A stretch of 64,000 bases of DNA from Mycobacterium sp. GA-2829 (lineage in GTDB: Bacteria; Actinomycetota; Actinomycetes; Mycobacteriales; Mycobacteriaceae), in NCBI RefSeq assembly GCF_001499965.1, contig NZ_LQIT01000018.1:29716-93715 (forward strand). The letters run 5' to 3'. Positions 8,486 through 17,760 of the stretch are shown here, one piece after another. Under the pieces are notes generated by a model that worked only from the letters and a program-made list of their open reading frames with translations, did not search any database and had not been told where the DNA came from. The first letter of the stretch is position 1; each line of letters opens with the position of its first letter. The translations under genes and the position numbers were made by a program.

Positions 8486-8890
8486 ATGACCATCGCCGCC
8501 ATCCAGATCGGACTGGACCCCGACGTCATCGACTACACGTCGCCGGAGTTCGCCCGCTTCCCCGACCTGACGCGAGAGTCGCTGCGCGCGGCCAACGACG
8601 ACAACGTCGCACAGCTGCGCGCCGCCGGCTATCACGTCGACAACTGCCTCGTCGACTTCGGTGATACCGGCGCCGCCAAGGCCCGAGAGTGGTTGCGCGC
8701 CAGACGGTATGACGCGGTGCTGATCGGTGCCGGAGTGCGCTTGGTGCCGGACAACACCCTGCTGTTCGAGGCGATCGTCAATGCCGCACATACCAGCCAG
8801 CCGGACTGCCGGTTCGTGTTCAACCGGGAGGCCAAGGCGACTCCCGACGACATCCGACGCTGGTATCCCGATCCGGAGGAGGAGCGGTGA
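8486..8890 (+). CDS. Conserved hypothetical protein, first gene of monooxygenase operon
   Basis: A 134-residue soluble protein of unknown function. It reads like a small alpha/beta protein: a strand (AAIQIGLDPDVIDYTS), helices, a central VDNCLVDFGDTG, then a strand-loop DAVLIGAGVRLVPDNT and a tail rich in Asp and Arg. GAGVR near residue 77 could be a turn or phosphate-contact loop, but no catalytic motif stands out. It is the first gene after the TetR-controlled promoter and overlaps the monooxygenase start, so it probably acts with that enzyme. Confidence 0.72.
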   Translation: MTIAAIQIGLDPDVIDYTSPEFARFPDLTRESLRAANDDNVAQLRAAGYHVDNCLVDFGDTGAAKAREWLRARRYDAVLIGAGVRLVPDNTLLFEAIVNAAHTSQPDCRFVFNREAKATPDDIRRWYPDPEEER

Positions 8891-10317
8891 GCACAGCAGT
8901 CGACGTCGCCGTGGTGGGCGCCGGACCGACCGGTCTGACCGCCGCGGGAGACCTGGCCCGCGCGGGCCGCACTGTCGTGGTGCTCGAGAAGTGGCCGCAC
9001 CCCAATCCGTCGAGCCGGGCGTTCGCCACGATGGCGCGCACCCTGGAGGTCCTCGACGCCCGCGGGTTGGCCGACGACCTGCTCACCCGTGGCCACCGGG
9101 CTCCGGGGGTCTCGCTGTTCGCCGGCGCGCGGCTCGATCTCACCCACCTCGACTCGCGGTATCCGTTCGTGCTGGTGACCCCGCAGACCAACGTCGACGC
9201 ACTGCTCGCCCGCTACGCGCAGAGCGCGGGCGCCGAGATCCGCCGCGGCGCCGAAGTGGTGGGCCTGGACCAGGACGCCGACGGCGTGACCGTCACTGCG
9301 CGCACCAGCACTGGCGCACAGGAGGTTTGGCGGGCGCAGTACGTCATCGGCGCGGACGGCGCCCACAGCACCGTCCGGGCACTGCTCGAAGTGGCCTTCC
9401 CGGGCAAGACGGTGCTTTCCTCACTGGTCCTCGCTGACGTCAAACTCGCCAACGGGCCGGTCGGCGGCGGATTGAGTGTGGGAAGCACCCGCGACGTGCT
9501 GGGCTTCCTCGCGCCGTACGACCGGCACGACGCCGACGGCTCGTGGTTCCGCGCCATGGTGTGGGATCGGCATCGGCAATTGCCCGACGATGTGCCCGCC
9601 GACCGCGCGGAGATCACCGGCGTTCTCGCCCGGGCATTCCGGACCGATCTGGAGTTGGTGGACATCAGCTGGACGTCGCGATTCCACTGCGACGAACGAC
9701 AAGTCGAGCGGTATCGGCACGGCCGGGTGTTCCTGGCCGGCGACGCCGCACATGTGCACTCCCCCATGGGCGGTCAGGGTATGAACACCGGCATCCAGGA
9801 CGCGGCCAACCTCGCGTGGAAGATCGAGGCGGTGCTCGCCGGCGCCGACGAGAGCCTGCTCGACACCTACCATGACGAACGCCATCCGATCGGCAGGCGC
9901 GTCCTACGGCAGTCGGGGTTGATGGCGCGCGGGGTCACGCTGCGGCCCCGACCCGCACGACTGCTGCGGAACCTGTTGGCGCCGACGATTCTTCGCCTAC
10001 CTCCTGTCCGGGACACGGTCGCGGGCAGCTTCGCCGGGACCGGTCTGCGGTACCCAGGCGCCGGACCGGTCGGCACCCGCGCAACCCAGATCCCGTTGGC
10101 GGAGGGCCGCCTGACCGAACTGCTGCGGACGCCGGGTCACGTGTTCATCCGCGAACGCGGCGCCCCGGTCGTCGACGGCTTCGCCGGACCGCAGGCACAA
10201 CGTCTCGACGACGGTCCCGCCGTTCTGGTCCGGCCCGACGGCTACATCGCCTGGGTGGGCGATTCGGCAGCGCTACCGGGCATTTCCGCGAGCACGCAGG
10301 CGTTCACCGGAACATGA
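8887..10317 (+). CDS. FAD-dependent monooxygenase (PheA/TfdB/RifMO class A family)
   Basis: A 476-residue class A flavoprotein hydroxylase. It has the Rossmann GxGxxG VVGAGPTGLTAAGDLARAG (residues 8-26), a DG motif VIGADGAHSTVRALL near 155, and the second FAD motif VFLAGDAAHVHSPMGGQGMN near 280. The length and order match NAD(P)H-dependent aromatic hydroxylases (PF01494), a group that includes phenol and rifamycin monooxygenases. GTG 8887 overlaps the preceding stop, so translation is coupled. The TetR/monooxygenase/SnoaL arrangement suggests inducible modification of an aromatic or xenobiotic compound; the substrate is not identifiable. Confidence 0.88.
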   Translation: MSTAVDVAVVGAGPTGLTAAGDLARAGRTVVVLEKWPHPNPSSRAFATMARTLEVLDARGLADDLLTRGHRAPGVSLFAGARLDLTHLDSRYPFVLVTPQTNVDALLARYAQSAGAEIRRGAEVVGLDQDADGVTVTARTSTGAQEVWRAQYVIGADGAHSTVRALLEVAFPGKTVLSSLVLADVKLANGPVGGGLSVGSTRDVLGFLAPYDRHDADGSWFRAMVWDRHRQLPDDVPADRAEITGVLARAFRTDLELVDISWTSRFHCDERQVERYRHGRVFLAGDAAHVHSPMGGQGMNTGIQDAANLAWKIEAVLAGADESLLDTYHDERHPIGRRVLRQSGLMARGVTLRPRPARLLRNLLAPTILRLPPVRDTVAGSFAGTGLRYPGAGPVGTRATQIPLAEGRLTELLRTPGHVFIRERGAPVVDGFAGPQAQRLDDGPAVLVRPDGYIAWVGDSAALPGISASTQAFTGT

Positions 10318-10736
10318 AAAGTAGTGATTCCGTCAGCATCGTGCACGCCTTCTGGGATGAGGTGTGGAACGCGCACGATCCCGACGCGGTAGACCGGTTC
10401 GTGGCAGAGGATTTCGTCATCGTCAGCGGCGGGGAGACCATCACGGGTCGGGAGGCCTTCAAGGCCTGGGTCGCCGGCTTCCTCGCGGCTGTCGGCGACC
10501 TTCGTCTGGAGGTCAGCGAGACCTTCCAGAATGCAGACGGCAGCCGGGTGGCGTCGCGCTGGGTCTTGACCGGTAAGAACAACGGGGTCCTCGGCACGAC
10601 GCCGGACCAACGGGAGATCGCGATGACCGGAACCGCCGTCTGGGCCGTGCGAGACGACGGGGCACTGACCACGAACTGGGTGGAGCGATCGTCCTGGGAA
10701 CTGTTCCGGCGACTGGCTCAACCGGCGAGCGCCTAG
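10314..10736 (+). CDS. SnoaL-like / NTF2-fold protein
   Basis: A 140-residue protein of the NTF2-like superfamily (SnoaL polyketide-cyclase branch). The pattern VHAFWDEVWNAHDPDAVDRF, then FVIVSGGETITGREAFKAW and the closing strand pair around SRWVLTGKNNG is typical of this cone-shaped fold, which binds hydrophobic small molecules and sometimes catalyses isomerisation or hydrolysis. ATG 10314 overlaps the monooxygenase stop by 4 bp. It is likely to act on the hydroxylated product. The last 4 bp overlap the convergent LLM gene. Confidence 0.8.
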   Translation: MKSSDSVSIVHAFWDEVWNAHDPDAVDRFVAEDFVIVSGGETITGREAFKAWVAGFLAAVGDLRLEVSETFQNADGSRVASRWVLTGKNNGVLGTTPDQREIAMTGTAVWAVRDDGALTTNWVERSSWELFRRLAQPASA

Positions 10737-11563
10737 CCCCGGTATTGCTTCACCATCGCGGCGAATTCGTCCAGCTTGCGCAGGGATTCGTCGCGAGGCT
10801 TGGTCGGCAGCAGCAGCGCCAACTGCCCGAAGCCGAGGTCCTCTGCGGTGCGCCAGTAATCCGGTTTCGGCGGGGCGCCGAACATCGCCAGCGCGACGTC
10901 GTGGCCGGCGCCGTCACGCATCTGCTGAACGCGTGCGGTGAGTTGTTCGGTGGGTAGCGGATTGGAGATCCAACCGGCCTGGTGACGGATCACGCGTTTG
11001 ACCGTGGCGTCGGAGTTGCCGCCGATGTAGATCGGCGGATGCGGCTTCTGCACCGGCTTGGGACGGCAGTACGACGAGTCGAAATCGACGTATCTGCCGT
11101 GGTATTCCGCGGGTTCGTCGGTCCACAGCGCCTTGATCGCCTCGATGCGTTCGTCGAGCAGGGCCCCACGGGTCTTGGGGTCGGTGCCGTGGTGCCGCAA
11201 CTCCTCGATGTTCCAGCCCGCGCCGACCCCGAACACGAACCGGCCGCCGGAGATCAGGTCGATGCTCGCCGCTTCCTTGGCGGTGACGATCGGGTCGCGC
11301 TGGATGAGCAGCGCGATGCCCGTGAACAACTGGATCTTCTCCGTCACCGCCGCGGCGGCGGCGAGGGTGACGAACGGGTCGAGTGTCCGGTAGTAGACCG
11401 ACGGCAGATCACCGCCCTCCGGGTAGGGCGATTCGCGACTGGCGGGGATGTGAGTGTGCTCGGCGATCACCAGCGAGGCGAACCCCCGCTCCTCGATCGC
11501 GCGGGCGAGCGTCACCGGATCGATGGTGTCGTCGTTGACGAAGGTCGAGATCCCGAAGTCCAT
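10733..11563 (-). CDS. LLM-class flavin (probably F420)-dependent oxidoreductase
   Basis: A 276-residue luciferase-like TIM-barrel oxidoreductase. Family marks include the start DFGISTFVNDDTIDP, the strand VFGVGAGWNIEELRHHG near residue 113, and PPIYIGGNSDATVKRV near 175. Mycobacterial members of this subgroup usually use F420 and reduce or oxidise small carbonyl or lipid-like substrates; cofactor choice here is inferred from the taxon. A GGAGGAGATGACGGG stretch upstream gives a good ribosome site. It stands alone between convergent and same-strand genes. Confidence 0.85.
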   Translation of the reverse strand: MDFGISTFVNDDTIDPVTLARAIEERGFASLVIAEHTHIPASRESPYPEGGDLPSVYYRTLDPFVTLAAAAAVTEKIQLFTGIALLIQRDPIVTAKEAASIDLISGGRFVFGVGAGWNIEELRHHGTDPKTRGALLDERIEAIKALWTDEPAEYHGRYVDFDSSYCRPKPVQKPHPPIYIGGNSDATVKRVIRHQAGWISNPLPTEQLTARVQQMRDGAGHDVALAMFGAPPKPDYWRTAEDLGFGQLALLLPTKPRDESLRKLDEFAAMVKQYRG

Positions 11564-11622
11564 CCCGTCATCTCCTCCAGGTGTTGGTCGCCGTCACCAC
11601 CGTATGCCCGTTCCGGGCGCGA

Positions 11623-12336
11623 TCATGTCGGCGGGTGATCCCGGTGCACCAGGCGGCGCGCGACGTCGGCCAACGGCGTGTTGCTGTCCTGCGAGAGCTG
11701 CCTCAAGAGCGCGAAGGCCTGGATCGCGTCGACGTTGAAGCGCTCCATGATCATTCCCTTGGCCTGACCGATGATGTCCCGGGTCGCCAGCGCGCTGTGC
11801 AGTTGATCCGTGCGCCGGGCGCCGGCCAATCCGATCGCCGCATGGGTGGCCAGCACGAGCGCCTGCTCCTCGACGTCATGCGCGATCCCGCCCGGTCGCT
11901 CCGAGTAGAGGTTGAGCGCGCCGAGTTCGTGCTCGTTGGTGAACAGCTGTATCGACAGCGATGAGCGGACCGGTGTCTCCGCGAGCAGAGCAGACACGAA
12001 CTTCGGCCACCGGTTCTCGCGGTGGAAGTCGTCGACCCGGACGGTGTGGCGGTCCCAGATCGATTCCAGACACGGCCCCTCGCCGAACCTGTCCTGCAGC
12101 GCGTCCACCGTCCGCGGCACCTCACCGGTCGGTGCAATAGAGCGCGTTCTTCGGCTGCGGCCCTCGACGAGCGTGACACCCGCGTGGTCGACACCCGACA
12201 GCATCTCCGTGGCGCCTCGGGTCACCTCCAGCAGCAGCGCATCGACCTCGAACGTGCCGACCTGATGGCTGTGCAGGGAGCGTGCCAGCTCGGCGATGGC
12301 GGCGTCCAGTCGCTGCCGGAGCTCTGTATCGTCCAC
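11623..12336 (-). CDS. GAF-ANTAR antiterminator protein
   Basis: A 237-residue RNA-binding regulator. A GAF sensor domain fills about residues 20-165 (VDHAGVTLVEG, GEGPCLESIWDRHTVRV). A C-terminal ANTAR domain follows at about 172-230: IIGQAKGMIMERFNVDAIQAF with LLRQLSQDSN. ANTAR proteins bind tandem hairpins in leader RNAs to prevent termination; mycobacterial Rv1626-like and GAF-ANTAR proteins control metabolic and redox genes. GTG 12336 is preferred because AAAGGCGG precedes it; the frame extends to 12357. The RNA target is not evident here, and no histidine-kinase partner is adjacent. Confidence 0.85.
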   Translation of the reverse strand: MDDTELRQRLDAAIAELARSLHSHQVGTFEVDALLLEVTRGATEMLSGVDHAGVTLVEGRSRRTRSIAPTGEVPRTVDALQDRFGEGPCLESIWDRHTVRVDDFHRENRWPKFVSALLAETPVRSSLSIQLFTNEHELGALNLYSERPGGIAHDVEEQALVLATHAAIGLAGARRTDQLHSALATRDIIGQAKGMIMERFNVDAIQAFALLRQLSQDSNTPLADVARRLVHRDHPPT

Positions 12337-12397
12337 GATCCCGCCTTTCGACAGCACTGCGGCCAGCGTAAGCCAGCACCTGCTGCCGTGTGCGGCG

Positions 12398-13732
12398 TCA
12401 GGGTCGAACCGTCTCCGGCAACAACGCGACGCAGACCAGGCTGACCAGTGCCAGACCGCCCATCATCGCGGCCACCGCCCAACTCCCGAACGATGCCGTC
12501 AGCAGCGGCGACACCACCGGCGGTACCGCGCCGCCGAGGATGCCGCCGGCGTTGAGCACCATTGCCGCCCCGGTGTAGCGGTACCGTGCCGCGAACAACT
12601 CCGGGATGAACGCGGCCAGTGGACCCATGCAGAACCCGATGACCGCGTAGGTGGTCACCAGCGCAACGGCGAACACGAACTCGCTGTGCACCTCGATCAC
12701 CGGGAAGATCAGCACCGACCAGGGCAGCGCCACCGCGAAACCCAGCCCGAGCATCCGTCGCCGCCCGTGGGTGTCACTGAGGATCGCCGAGCACGCCGCG
12801 CACCCGACCGCGCACAGCCCGCCGATGACGCCCACGAGCAGCACCAGGCTCATCGGATACCCCATGTGGGCAGCGGCGTAGTGGGTGAAGAACGTTCCCG
12901 CCTGGTACACCAGCATCGGCACGCACGTCGCCGCACCCGCGGCCAGCAAGACCCGGCCGCCCTGTTCGCGGAAGAGCGCGACCAGCGGTATGCCGCCGTG
13001 CGATTGCGTTGCGGCATCGGCGCTTTCGGTGAGTGCGGGGGTTTCGGGAACCCGCATCCGGATGTAGAAGGCGGTGGCGATGAGCACCGCACTGAGCAGG
13101 AACGGGATGCGCCAACCCCATTGCAGGAACTGCGAACTCGTCTCGCCGAAGGCAAAGTGCACCCCGAGGAAGACGAGGTTGGCCAGCATCAGCGCCGTAC
13201 CGAGGCCGAGTTGCGTGAACATGCCGTAGTAGCCGCGCCGGTCGGCTGGCGCGTGCTCGGCGCTGAGCAGTGCCGAGCCCGCCCACTCGCCGCCGACGGC
13301 GAAACCCTGGACCAGACGCAGGGTGATCAGCAGAAGCGGTGCGGCGACGCCGATGGTCTCGGTGCTGGGGATCAGCCCGACGCCCACCGTCGCGATGCCC
13401 ATCATCAGCAGGGTGATCACCAGGACGTGTTTGCGCCCGATCCGGTCACCGAAGTGGCCGAAGACCGCCGCACCCACAGGCCGGGACACGAACGCCGCCG
13501 CGAACGTGCCCAGCGAGGCGGTGGTCGCCATGACGTGGCTGAGTTCCGGGAAGAACACGGTGGGGAAAACCAGCGCGGCTGCCGTGCCGTAGATGAAGAA
13601 GTCGTAGAACTCGATCGCCGAACCGATGTACGCCGCGCGCGAGACGTGCCGCAGTGATGCCTTGCTCTGGTGCGCAACCGTCTCGCTCGCGCGACGATCG
13701 GTGTCCACCCCCCATGTGTCCATGGCGGACAT
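12398..13732 (-). CDS. MFS transporter, metabolite:H+ symporter (MHS) family
   Basis: A 444-residue transporter with about 12 membrane segments. The N-terminal GSAIEFYDFFIYGTAAALVF, the loop GDRIGRKHVL after helix 2 and RLVQGFAVGGEWAGSALLSAEHAP in helices 4-5 are diagnostic of the MHS branch (ShiA, ProP, KgtP, CitA). Such proteins import carboxylates, shikimate or betaines with protons. No dedicated catabolic gene is adjacent, so the substrate remains open. The start at 13732 has an in-frame ATG four codons later. Confidence 0.87.
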   Translation of the reverse strand: MSAMDTWGVDTDRRASETVAHQSKASLRHVSRAAYIGSAIEFYDFFIYGTAAALVFPTVFFPELSHVMATTASLGTFAAAFVSRPVGAAVFGHFGDRIGRKHVLVITLLMMGIATVGVGLIPSTETIGVAAPLLLITLRLVQGFAVGGEWAGSALLSAEHAPADRRGYYGMFTQLGLGTALMLANLVFLGVHFAFGETSSQFLQWGWRIPFLLSAVLIATAFYIRMRVPETPALTESADAATQSHGGIPLVALFREQGGRVLLAAGAATCVPMLVYQAGTFFTHYAAAHMGYPMSLVLLVGVIGGLCAVGCAACSAILSDTHGRRRMLGLGFAVALPWSVLIFPVIEVHSEFVFAVALVTTYAVIGFCMGPLAAFIPELFAARYRYTGAAMVLNAGGILGGAVPPVVSPLLTASFGSWAVAAMMGGLALVSLVCVALLPETVRP

Positions 13733-13750
13733 AGTGACATGTTTGCAATT

Positions 13751-14896
13751 TCAACGTGGCCGGTTGAGCACGGAGTCGCGGTACTGCTCGGCGGAACCGT
13801 CGATGGCGGCGAGGGCTTCGGCGGTGAGCTCGTCGCGAATGCCGGATTCGGCGTGCGCGAACGGTACGAAGGCGCGCAGCATGTCGGGCACGTCGAGGCG
13901 CGCCTGTGCCGGCACGGTGTCGTCGACGCTCAGCGGCGCGTTGAGCAGTCTTGTCAGCCGCGCCTCACTCCATCGCGTCGGATCACCGGTGCCGGCCTGC
14001 GCGCACCGCACCAGGAGGTCGCGGTGCTGCGGGTCGTCGAACGGCATTCCGGCCGGTGACCGGAGGAAGCGGTCGCAAAACTCCGCGGTCCGGGCCACAG
14101 TCCATTGCCGCACAAGGAAATCCGTGCCACCGGCCGGCATCAACCGGGTCATCCATCGCACCAGCGCCCGCGAGGCGGGCCACGTCTCCGAGCCGGTGGC
14201 CGTGATCACCGGTTGGTCGAGCGACTGCTGTAGTGCGGCACGGGCGTCGGCGAGGTCGACGTCGGCGAAGGTCGTGTCCGGATCGGTGTTGTTCGCGCGG
14301 GCGACGTCGAGCACGGTCTCGATCGAGTCCGGCACGAAGAACGCGTCACCGATCGCCGACCCGTTCAGGTGGTCGATCGACGCCGCGCATGTCATCTCGT
14401 GCCCGTCGGCGAACCGGACACCGAGGATCAGTTCATCGCCGTCGCCCACCACGTGCGTCATCCGCACGGCCCGATACACCTGTACGTCACTCAGTGCGGT
14501 CAGCCAGCGCGGCAAGGTGTCGTCGCGTGCAGCGACGGTCCGGCGGCAGGCGGCGCGCACCTCGTCGTCGTCGATGAGCAGTTCCCCCAGTGCGGCCAGC
14601 AGCGCCGTCGACTCCTCGGTCCGGACCTCGCCGAAGGCAGCGACGAGGTCACCGATACTCGGCGACTGTTCCTCGGGCCTCTGCAGGGGTTGCGGGGTGG
14701 TCCCCAGGATCAGCACGCCGGCGAAGCCGAGCAACGGCAGCGGATGACCCGCGTCGAGCGCCTCGCGAACCTCCCCGAGCAGTGGGGTTTCCTCGTCGCC
14801 CTCCGTCACGGCGGATGCCTGTTCGCGGGCGCGCCTGCGGTCGGCGTCGCGCCGCGCCTGCTTGGCATCTCTGCGTCTGCGTCCGTCGCCGCTCAT
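13751..14896 (-). CDS. Conserved hypothetical protein with basic N-terminus
   Basis: A 381-residue protein I do not recognise. The first 25 residues are strongly basic (RRRRDAKQARRDADRRRARE), then acidic (TEGDEETPLLGEV). The rest is a mostly helical soluble protein with ALGELLIDDDEVRAACRRT and MTHVVGDGDELILGVRFADG, which look like an alpha/beta sheet edge. No signal peptide, membrane segment or catalytic motif is visible. ATG 14896 is chosen over an upstream frame opening at 15082 because codon use changes there. It diverges from the first two-headed TetR gene and ends 19 bp from the MHS transporter start. Confidence 0.7.
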   Translation of the reverse strand: MSGDGRRRRDAKQARRDADRRRAREQASAVTEGDEETPLLGEVREALDAGHPLPLLGFAGVLILGTTPQPLQRPEEQSPSIGDLVAAFGEVRTEESTALLAALGELLIDDDEVRAACRRTVAARDDTLPRWLTALSDVQVYRAVRMTHVVGDGDELILGVRFADGHEMTCAASIDHLNGSAIGDAFFVPDSIETVLDVARANNTDPDTTFADVDLADARAALQQSLDQPVITATGSETWPASRALVRWMTRLMPAGGTDFLVRQWTVARTAEFCDRFLRSPAGMPFDDPQHRDLLVRCAQAGTGDPTRWSEARLTRLLNAPLSVDDTVPAQARLDVPDMLRAFVPFAHAESGIRDELTAEALAAIDGSAEQYRDSVLNRPR

Positions 14897-15159
14897 GGCC
14901 GCACCGTACTCGGTCCGGGCGCACCTCGAAGCGTCGGCCGAGCGGCCGCGCCCTATCGTAGAACCGATATTAACAACAGGCCGCATAGGGCGGTGGAGCA
15001 CTCGAGTTCCTGGCTCGCCGTTCACAATCGGCACCGAAGATGCACTCGTAACCGAGATGGAGTATCCGTCCGAGACTCCCAACCCTCCGTGCCCACTGAA
15101 CTACAATCATGGTTCACGAAGCCGGAGACCGCTTCGCGGCCCCAGGGGAGGACGCCGAC

Positions 15160-16347
15160 GTGGCACAGCCCGTTCGCCAGCACGCGCGGAGCTCTGTGCG
15201 CAAGGTGCAACTGTCCCAGGCCGCCGCCCGCCTGTTCACCGAACGGGGCTACCACAACGTCAGCATGGACGACGTCGCCTCAGCGGTCGGGCTGACCGGA
15301 CCCGCCCTCTACCGGCACTTCCGCAAGAAGCGCGACATCCTCGCGCAGGCCGTCTCGGAGCAGTTAGCCGCGGTGGCGGACGTCGCCGTGCGCGCGGTCG
15401 AGGCGGATCTGGAACCGCGCGAGCGCTCGGCGATGTTCCTCTCCGAGCTCGCCGACCTGGTGCTGGACCGTGAAGAGGCACTGCTGTGGAAGCGGGAGCG
15501 TCGTCAGCTCTCCCCTGCCGAGCAGGAGGAGTTCCGCGCCAAGCTCAACGAGGTGCTCCGGCTGACCATCCAGGCGCTGGGCCTCGGAGACGGCGGCGAG
15601 ACGCCGACCGGTGACGCCGAGTTGCGGGCGTGGAGTGTGCTGGCCGTGTACTCGAGCCAGTCCCCCGCGCCCAAACGGGTGGAGCACGCGTCGGCCCGAC
15701 GCATCCTGCAGACGATGGGCCAGAACGTGCTGGCGTGCGAACTCGACGGCGCCGCAACGTCGTCGAGGCCCCCGCTGGCTCCACCGCGGCGTCCCCCCGG
15801 CCGTCGTGAGCGCATCCTGAGCACCGCGACCCGGCTGTTCCACGCCCGGAGCTACCACGCGGTGGGTATCGAGGAGATCGCAGCGGAGTCCGACACCGCG
15901 ATCGCGACGTTCTACCAACACTTCACCGGTAAGGCCGAACTGCTGCAGGCGGTGCTCCACCGCGGCGCCGAGGGTGTGCACTACGTGACCAATCACCGTC
16001 TGGCCGCGGCCAAGACACCGCAGGAGGTGATCGACACCATCGCCTGCACCCTCATCGAACTTGCCCTCGGTCCGCACCAGCCGATTCTGGCGATCCTCGC
16101 CGCCGATCTGATCTACCTTCCGGAGAAGGCGCAGGAAGCGATCCGGACGAGTCAGCGCGAGTACATCGACGAATGGGTCGCCGCGATCAACGGTGTGCGT
16201 CCTGACATCTCGACCCACCATGCTCGGTTGCTCGCGCGGGCGTCCATCGGCCTGGTCACTGACATCGCCCAGACGGAGAGCATGCGCAACCGCCCGGGCA
16301 TCGCCGGCGAACTACACCGGTTGGTGTCGGCGGTTCTCGCCGGCTGA
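15160..16347 (+). CDS. Two-headed TetR regulator, copy 1
   Basis: A 395-residue protein with two complete TetR units. The first HTH is MDDVASAVGLTGPALYRHFRKK near residues 36-57, the second EEIAAESDTAIATFYQHFTGK near 240-260. Each is followed by a helical ligand-binding segment. GTG 15160 is preferred because AGGGGAGG lies 8 bp upstream; a longer frame begins at 15109. The arrangement allows one chain to contact both half-sites of an operator. The adjacent gene at 16505 has the same architecture and clear similarity (GLTGPA.YRHF, ILA.DL.YLPE, RPGIA.EL), so the pair arose by duplication. Targets are unknown. Confidence 0.87.
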   Translation: MAQPVRQHARSSVRKVQLSQAAARLFTERGYHNVSMDDVASAVGLTGPALYRHFRKKRDILAQAVSEQLAAVADVAVRAVEADLEPRERSAMFLSELADLVLDREEALLWKRERRQLSPAEQEEFRAKLNEVLRLTIQALGLGDGGETPTGDAELRAWSVLAVYSSQSPAPKRVEHASARRILQTMGQNVLACELDGAATSSRPPLAPPRRPPGRRERILSTATRLFHARSYHAVGIEEIAAESDTAIATFYQHFTGKAELLQAVLHRGAEGVHYVTNHRLAAAKTPQEVIDTIACTLIELALGPHQPILAILAADLIYLPEKAQEAIRTSQREYIDEWVAAINGVRPDISTHHARLLARASIGLVTDIAQTESMRNRPGIAGELHRLVSAVLAG

Positions 16348-16492
16348 GCCCGGCGGCGAGCAGGCGTGCACTCTGCGGCGCGGACACGAGCGCCGGCCAG
16401 CTCTGGGATGCGAATAGCGCTGTCCCACACCATATCCTGCGCTTTTCGGGATCCTGAGGCACCGGATGGGCGATCCGAGAGCGCGCAGATGC

Positions 16493-16504
16493 GAAACTTG
16501 TTTC
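16493..16504. promoter_or_regulatory. Short palindrome at the start of TetR copy 2
   Basis: GAAACTTGTTTC, a 12-bp inverted repeat (GAAAC-TT-GTTTC), directly abuts the ATG at 16505. The position suits autorepression by the adjacent TetR, but its short arms make chance occurrence possible. Confidence 0.3.
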
Positions 16505-17740
16505 ATGCCCCGGGGTGAGATGCCACGATCGACCGCGGTGCGCGCGGAGGCGGTGAAAGCGACGCTTCGGTCGTCGGCACGTGGGCGCCACCGCACCGAG
16601 CAGGTCGCCCGCGCCGCGGCGCACCTGTTCCAGGACTACGGCTACCAGAATGTCAGCATCGACCGCATCGGTGCGGCGGTCGGTCTCACCGGACCTGCGG
16701 TGTACCGGCACTTCAAGGGCAAGCACGACATCCTGGTGCATGCGTTGATGAGTCAGGTCCACCTCGTCGAAGAACTCCACACCGTCAGCGACGCCCAGGG
16801 CACCACCGCCCTCGAGCAGTTTCAGCTCCTTCTCGCCGGATTCGGCGACATCACCGCCAACGGCAACGAGGCCACGCTGTGGCGGCGGGAGCGGCGCCAT
16901 CTCGAAGCGGCCGAACGCGCGGTGTTCAGTCAGCACTTCGACGAGAACCAAGAGCGCATCACCGCCAAGATCCTCGCGGTCAAGCCGGAGATGAACGAGC
17001 AGAAGGCCGAATTGCTCGGATTCGCCGTGCTGGCCATGTACTCGAACACCCCGAACTTCCGGGGCACCCTTTCCTCCGACCGCCTACAGGAGATCCAGTC
17101 CATGTCGGCCTGGGCGATCATCGACTGCGAACTGCCCGACCCGACCGCCGACACCGCACCGGCACCTGACCTCGGGCAGCGGCAACCCGCGGGCCGGCGC
17201 GAGCGGATCATCGACGCCGCCGCACGCCTGTTCACCGAGCGAGGCTTCTACGACGTGCACATCGACGACGTCGCCAAAGCGGCGGAAATGTCGACCGCGA
17301 CGCTGTACCAATACGTGGGCAGCAAGTCGGAGGTGCTGCGCGCGGTCCTCGAACGCGGCGCCGAGGGTCTGCTCTACGTCACCTCCGACGCGTTGGCTTA
17401 CGCGTTCACCCCGGAACAGGCGCTCGACGCGCTGATCACCACCTACGTCCGCCAGGCGCTCGGGGTGTACGGGCGGATCATGTACATCCTCGCCACGGAC
17501 CTGCTGTACCTGCCCGAGGAGGAGCAGTCCGCACTGCGAAACGCTCAGCGCGAGTACGTCGCCGAGTGGGTCGAGGTCACCGAGGCGTTGTCCGACAGCG
17601 TCACCGCCGCCGATGCGCGCGCACTCACGCAGGCGGCGATCGGCGTCGTCACCGACATCTCGCAGAACCCGCGGCTGCGGCAGCGGCCCGGCATCGCCGA
17701 CGAACTCGCCGCGTTGATGCGCGCGATCGTGGTGCCGTGA
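16505..17740 (+). CDS. Two-headed TetR regulator, copy 2
   Basis: A 411-residue paralogue of the preceding gene. The first HTH is IDRIGAAVGLTGPAVYRHFK near residues 47-66 and the second IDDVAKAAEMSTATLYQYVGSK near 250-271. The second C-terminal domain carries YILATDLLYLPEEEQSALRN and QREYVAEWVEV, closely parallel to YIDEWVAA in copy 1. ATG 16505 is the best start; GTG/ATG alternatives lie at 16466 and 16520. It is convergent with prfC (20 bp gap). Ligand unknown; TetR_C of this type in mycobacteria often responds to acyl-CoA or steroid-like ligands, which is inference only. Confidence 0.87.
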   Translation: MPRGEMPRSTAVRAEAVKATLRSSARGRHRTEQVARAAAHLFQDYGYQNVSIDRIGAAVGLTGPAVYRHFKGKHDILVHALMSQVHLVEELHTVSDAQGTTALEQFQLLLAGFGDITANGNEATLWRRERRHLEAAERAVFSQHFDENQERITAKILAVKPEMNEQKAELLGFAVLAMYSNTPNFRGTLSSDRLQEIQSMSAWAIIDCELPDPTADTAPAPDLGQRQPAGRRERIIDAAARLFTERGFYDVHIDDVAKAAEMSTATLYQYVGSKSEVLRAVLERGAEGLLYVTSDALAYAFTPEQALDALITTYVRQALGVYGRIMYILATDLLYLPEEEQSALRNAQREYVAEWVEVTEALSDSVTAADARALTQAAIGVVTDISQNPRLRQRPGIADELAALMRAIVVP

Positions 17741-17760
17741 ACGGCCCTGCTTCGTGACTG

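Noticed and set aside
12296..13657. A 453-codon plus-strand frame opposite the MHS transporter
   Set aside because: Highly polar His/Gln/Arg composition typical of an antisense frame over a membrane-protein gene.
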